From the NCBI GenBank assembly GCA_900120395.1, contig LT635552.1, positions 62,001-126,000 on the forward strand: DNA of 64,000 nucleotides. The letters run 5' to 3'. The stretch comes from Porphyromonadaceae bacterium FC4 (lineage in GTDB: Bacteria; Bacteroidota; Bacteroidia; Bacteroidales; Porphyromonadaceae). The position numbers and the translations under genes were made by a program. The notes under the pieces are model-generated. The model saw only the letters and a program-made list of their open reading frames with translations, ran no database searches and was not told where the DNA came from. Below are positions 60,342-64,000 of this stretch, piece by piece (within the stretch, counting starts at the first letter, position 1; each line of letters begins with the position of its first letter).

Positions 60342-62717
60342 ATGAGCACCAGACGCCCCCTACTTCTGACATTCTCTCTGCTTATACTCTTTCCGGCATC
60401 CATTGCTGCACAAGGCATTGTCCGCGGAAAGATCACCTGCGCCAATCCCCATACCGAGGTAACCGCCGCAACAATCCTAGTGCGTGGGACCGCTCCTCTT
60501 GTCTACACGACGATGGAGGAGGACGGTACATTCGTCCTCAAAGCTCCTGAAGGTCGCCAGACGATAGAGGTGCGAAGCGTTGGCTTTGTCGGTCGTGAGT
60601 ATGCGGTGACGGTCATTCCGACACGCGAGACCGTACTGGAGGTAGCGCTGGAGCCGGCAGACCAGACCCTCAGCGAGGTGGTGGTGGAGGCACCCTACGA
60701 CAAGAGCCGGACTCTGGAGCCGATGAGCCTGGCAGGGGGTAGGAGCTTCAGCACCGATGAGACCTATCGCTTTGCCTCTGCCCTCGGTGATCCGGCAAGG
60801 ATGGTGCGAAGCTTTGCCGGCGTGATGCCGGTCAACGACAGCCGAAACGACATCATCATCCGGGGAAACAGTCCGTCTGGCCTGCAGTGGATTCTTGATG
60901 GGATTGAAGTGCCCAACCCCAACCACTTCAATGCCGGCATTGGGCTCACCGGAGGGCAGGTCTCGATGGTCAACACCAATCTTCTGACCAACTCCGACTT
61001 TTTGCTGAGTGCCTGGCCCGCAGCGTATGGCAATGCCCTATCGGGTGTCTTTGACCTCAAAATGCGAGAGGGCAACACCAAGACACACGAGGGATGGGCA
61101 CAGGCAGGCTACGGCGGGTATGAGTTGGGGGCAGAGGGGCCGATCCCCACGGGAGATGGTTCCAACTACCTCGCTGCTTACCGCTATTCTGTCCCTGCCG
61201 TCCTCAGCGGACTAAAGTTGATAAAGATACCCGCCGTCCCGCACTACCAGGACTTGACGTCCAAGGTGACACTTCACCTCAGCCCCGACCACACTCTCTC
61301 GCTTCTAGGGCTCTGGGGGAAAAGCCGCATCAAGATTGATATGCGCAAGATGACCGAAACCCTAAACAAAGAGGAAGGCATCGGAGATGCCCGGAACACC
61401 ATCATCGACATGAGCAGCATGAACATCGTCCTCGGGGCGACCCACCGGGCGGACTGGTCAAAGACAGTATATGGTAGCACCACCATCTCCCTTGTCCGAA
61501 CCGTCCTGGACCTAGCCCTCCATGATCAAAAAGAAGGAAAAAAGGAGCAGCTCGATCTCATGATGAAGGATCGATCGAGGGAAAACAAACTGAGTCTCCG
61601 GAGTGAGCTCACCTGGCACCCCTCTTTTGCCTCGATGATTGTAGCAGGCATCGGCGGCGACCTCTTTGACGTGGACTACTTCTCCGAGTCGCCGGCGTTT
61701 ACAGATCTTGGCGAGGTCAATGAGCAAGGACGCTTCGGTCTACTCCGCTTTTATGGACAGTACCGGTACAAGCCCTCCCAAAAGTGGGCAGCCACCGTTG
61801 GGCTTCATGGGATGGGGACAACGATCAACAAGAGCCGAGCCTTGGAGCCTCGAGCCGGGGTGATGTTTCAGCCCGCACCGAGCCATATCCTGGGGATGGC
61901 GACCGGCCTCTACAGCCAGCTGCAGCCACGAACCTATTACTTTACCCGCGACCCTGAGACAGGGAACGATGACAATAGGCGCCTCGGCCTCTCACGCGCC
62001 TTTCATGCAGATCTGTACTACGACTGGGCGTTCGCCCGAGATTGGCACGTACGCATAGAGGGCTACTGGCAGCACCTGTACAAAATCCCCGTAAAGGACG
62101 ACCCCGACTCCTCACTGACCATACTCGATGTGGGGGTCACCTCCGACAACAGCATCAACCCCACCCCGGGATTGGTCAATAAGGGTACCGGACGCAACTA
62201 CGGTGTCGAGCTGACGCTGGAGAAGTTCATTAGCCAAAACTACTACCTCCTGACCAACCTAACACTGTTCTCCTCGACGTATACCAACGGCTTTACCAGC
62301 CAGAGGTGGCACACAGCTATGGACGGAGGGTACATCTTCAATCTCTCCGGAGGCGGGGAGTACCCCCTCAACGAGAAGTGGACACTCCTCGCCGACCTCA
62401 AGTGTACAGCCGGTGGAGGAAAACGCTACTCACCACTCCTGGAGGCAGAGTCCCTCGACGCAGGAGAGATGCGCATAGATGTCGCCAAGACCAACGCCCT
62501 ACAAATGCGTCCCTACTTCCGAGGGGATGTGCGTCTCGGCTACCGTCTGACCGGCAAGAAGAACACCCAAGAACTAGCAATCGACCTGCAAAACATCACC
62601 AACCGACGCAACGTCATGGGGCTGTCATACGACTCCAAGACCAACGACTACAAAGAGGTACTGCTCACCGGCTTTGGCATAATGGCGACTTGGCGCATCA
62701 ACTTCACACTAAAGTAG
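60342..62717 (+). CDS. TonB-dependent outer-membrane receptor
   Basis: A 791-residue outer-membrane receptor. The ATG at 60342 gives a good signal peptide (MSTRRPLLLTFSLLILFPAS to AAQ); the longer frame from 60240 adds 34 residues without a convincing signal. A carboxypeptidase-like domain (about 25-110, GIVRGKITCANPHTEVTAAT) is followed by a plug with RNDIIIRGNSPSGLQWILDG (about 166-185), then a barrel ending GIMATWRINFTLK. It is not of the SusC type and has no SusD neighbour. The ligand is unknown. No TAnnTTTG box was found just upstream. Confidence 0.8.
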   Translation: MSTRRPLLLTFSLLILFPASIAAQGIVRGKITCANPHTEVTAATILVRGTAPLVYTTMEEDGTFVLKAPEGRQTIEVRSVGFVGREYAVTVIPTRETVLEVALEPADQTLSEVVVEAPYDKSRTLEPMSLAGGRSFSTDETYRFASALGDPARMVRSFAGVMPVNDSRNDIIIRGNSPSGLQWILDGIEVPNPNHFNAGIGLTGGQVSMVNTNLLTNSDFLLSAWPAAYGNALSGVFDLKMREGNTKTHEGWAQAGYGGYELGAEGPIPTGDGSNYLAAYRYSVPAVLSGLKLIKIPAVPHYQDLTSKVTLHLSPDHTLSLLGLWGKSRIKIDMRKMTETLNKEEGIGDARNTIIDMSSMNIVLGATHRADWSKTVYGSTTISLVRTVLDLALHDQKEGKKEQLDLMMKDRSRENKLSLRSELTWHPSFASMIVAGIGGDLFDVDYFSESPAFTDLGEVNEQGRFGLLRFYGQYRYKPSQKWAATVGLHGMGTTINKSRALEPRAGVMFQPAPSHILGMATGLYSQLQPRTYYFTRDPETGNDDNRRLGLSRAFHADLYYDWAFARDWHVRIEGYWQHLYKIPVKDDPDSSLTILDVGVTSDNSINPTPGLVNKGTGRNYGVELTLEKFISQNYYLLTNLTLFSSTYTNGFTSQRWHTAMDGGYIFNLSGGGEYPLNEKWTLLADLKCTAGGGKRYSPLLEAESLDAGEMRIDVAKTNALQMRPYFRGDVRLGYRLTGKKNTQELAIDLQNITNRRNVMGLSYDSKTNDYKEVLLTGFGIMATWRINFTLK

Positions 62718-62832
62718 CCGTCATTTCCCTTCGAAAGCCCTCATCCGAAAGCGGGCATCTACACTTTTGGGATGACCGCCACACTAGGCATCACTCTATT
62801 TTGGGGAGGTACGGATCGGAGCAAAAAAAATC

Positions 62833-62895
62833 GACGGATAGTAGCAATCTCTTTCCAGTAGGAAACTTTTGGCTACTATCCGTCAAATTTTCCTA
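62833..62895. repeat. Tandem-palindrome intergenic repeat, copy 6 (rearranged)
   Basis: A single core, TTTCCAGTAGGAAA on the plus strand (62852-62865), lies between a reversed half-site GACGGATAGTAGC (62833-62845) and a forward half-site GCTACTATCCGTC (62872-62884), forming a 13-bp inverted repeat. Compared with copies 1-4 this equals an inverted first unit joined to the second half-site. It lies between the TonB receptor gene and prfB. Confidence 0.93.
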
Positions 62896-63247
62896 CACCC
62901 CCATCTGTTTGCTTATCAAGAACATACAAGATTAAGTCTTTTAACCTTAATCGGGATAGCACAAAAGGCTGACCCCCCGCTAAGAGCCCGGGGCAATGAT
63001 CCATGGCAGTCGCTGCAAACAGAGAGGGTTGAGAGATTATATGTAATTTTATGGTGACTTTGCTGCTACTTGGTGATCAGCACCATTGCGCCCAAATTCG
63101 GGCGGACATGGCAGGCTGTACGGGCTGACCCCAGTTCCACCTGAAGGGCATGTTCCCGCACATTGGTGGGAATTTTGTAACTTTGCGGCGCAGGGGATGG
63201 AGGAGCTGTCTACATTTTTATTCACCCTATCAAACGAAGCAATTCAG
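62896..63247. other. Gene-free region upstream of prfB
   Basis: About 350 bp with no credible gene. It holds small inverted repeats, CGCCC/GGGCG (about 63089-63105) and TTCCC/GGGAA (about 63153-63172), and the likely prfB -7 box at 63178. No known riboswitch was recognised. Confidence 0.45.
63178..63185 (+). promoter_or_regulatory. Likely -7 box of the prfB promoter
   Basis: TAACTTTG matches TAnnTTTG and lies 63 bp before the prfB ATG. The -33 box is not clear. Confidence 0.45.
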
Positions 63248-64000
63248 ATGATAACATCAGACCAACTTAATGAACTGTTGGAGCGCCTCGATGCGCTGAG
63301 GAGGTATCTTTGACGTCGACTCGAAGAAGATACAACTCGAGGAAGAAGAACTAAGAACACAAGACCCGCACTTTTGGGACGATCCCAAGCAGGCGGAGGC
63401 ACAGATGAAGGTGGTCCGGGAGCTGAAGTCCTGGATCGGCGGCTATGAGGAGCTGGAGAGCCTGACCGAGGAGGTGAAGCTCTCGCTCGACTTCTTGAAG
63501 GAAGAACTGGTCACAGAGGAGGAGGTGGATAAGCTCTACTCTCGGGCGATCAACAAACTGGAGGAGCTGGAGCTGAAGAACATGCTCCGCGCCGAGGAGG
63601 ACCGCCTGGGTGCCGTCCTCAAGATCAACTCCGGTGCCGGGGGTACCGAGAGCCAGGACTGGGCATCGATGCTCGCCCGGATGTACCAGCGCTGGTGCGA
63701 GAAACAGGGCTACAAGGTGACCATCACCAACTGGCAGGACGGCGACGATGCCGGGATCAAGACCGCTACCCTACAGGTGGAGGGCGATCTGGCGTATGGT
63801 TTTCTGAAAAGCGAGAACGGTGTCCACCGCCTGGTGCGCGTGTCACCGTACAACGCTCAGGGGAAGCGGATGACCTCCTTTGCATCGGTCTTCGTGGTGC
63901 CCCTGGTGGACGATACCATCGAGATCGATGTCGACCCCTCGCGCATGTCGTGGGATACCTTTCGCTCGGGTGGAGCGGGCGGTCAGAACGTGAATAAGGT
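63248..64000 (+). CDS. prfB: Peptide chain release factor 2, programmed +1 frameshift (partial, 3' end outside window)
   Basis: RF2 ends translation at UGA and UAA. A short first frame starts at 63248 (MITSDQLNELLERLDALRRY) and meets an in-frame TGA at 63311. Just before it stands AGGAGG then TAT CTT TGA C, the classical RF2 shift site with its Shine-Dalgarno-like spur. A +1 slip at CTT continues as DVDSKKIQLEEEELRTQDPH, which aligns with RF2. The second frame shows INSGAGGTESQDWASMLARM and the catalytic GGQ in SGGAGGQNVNK before the window ends. The C-terminal stop-codon-recognition part is partly missing. RF2 thereby senses its own level, a known autoregulation. Confidence 0.95.
63300..63314 (+). 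promoter_or_regulatory. RF2 programmed +1 frameshift site
   Basis: AGGAGG overlaps the upstream codons, followed by TATCTTTGAC. The zero-frame TGA is at 63311-63313 and the shifted frame continues with GAC at 63312. This layout matches the E. coli prfB signal in organisation, although most genes in this phylum lack Shine-Dalgarno sequences. Confidence 0.93.

Overview
The window looks like a chromosomal segment of a Bacteroidota bacterium, most likely Porphyromonas or a close relative. The reasons are: promoter boxes of the Bacteroidota type (TTTG at -33, TAnnTTTG at -7) ahead of several operons, start codons mostly without a Shine-Dalgarno sequence, an LpxC-FabZ fusion, a SusC/SusD pair, an arginine/glycine-rich S3 tail and TonB receptors with an N-terminal carboxypeptidase-like domain. 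The species cannot be fixed from the sequence alone.

Layout. 1-10.6 kb (minus strand): str and S10 ribosomal operons, rpsL, rpsG, fusA, rpsJ, rplC-D-W-B, rpsS, rplV, rpsC, rplP, rpmC, rpsQ, rplN, rplX and the start of rplE. 11.1-14.9 kb (plus): a three-gene envelope cluster (small Cys/His-rich exported protein, TonB-dependent receptor of zinc/haem-receptor type, histidine-rich lipoprotein). 15.0-22.0 kb (plus): yceD-rpmF, gyrA, a TPR protein, and an IMP dehydrogenase of the Tritrichomonas type. 22.3-27.9 kb (minus): one operon pyrF, lpxD, lpxC/fabZ, lpxA, a pRiA4b ORF-3-like gene, miaA, mostly lipid A synthesis. 28.0-29.3 kb: gene-free, packed with GC-rich hairpins. 29.3-38.5 kb (plus): a polysaccharide-utilisation-like locus (Tat-exported DUF4434 protein, SusC, SusD, DUF5018-type lipoprotein, GHL10-type lipoprotein). 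38.8-46.2 kb (minus): a type I restriction-modification operon hsdM-hsdS-fic-hsdR. 46.4-60.1 kb (minus): tRNA-Tyr, tRNA-Gly, tRNA-Thr, tuf, tRNA-Trp, secE, nusG, rplK, rplA, rplJ, rplL, rpoB, rpoC. 60.3-64 kb (plus): a TonB-dependent receptor and prfB with its programmed frameshift, cut by the window end.

The rpoBC and str/S10 blocks are adjacent in many bacteria. Here they lie on the same strand but are separated by about 36 kb of accessory and housekeeping genes.

The most unusual signals are non-coding. (1) An intergenic repeat family has six copies, at 10.9, 16.1, 22.1, 28.8, 38.7 and 62.8 kb. It is built on an invariant 14-bp palindrome, TTTCCTACTGGAAA, normally present twice, 44 bp apart; one copy is internally inverted. 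(2) A 600-bp cluster of nested GC-rich hairpins at 28.1-28.7 kb contains a roughly 290-bp imperfect palindrome. (3) Three 42-bp iterons, each a hairpin, lie just upstream of hsdR. (4) Long gene-free spacers interrupt the otherwise tight rpsL-rpsG and secE-nusG pairs. Among proteins, the HsdS with two nearly identical target-recognition domains and the trichomonad-type IMP dehydrogenase stand out.
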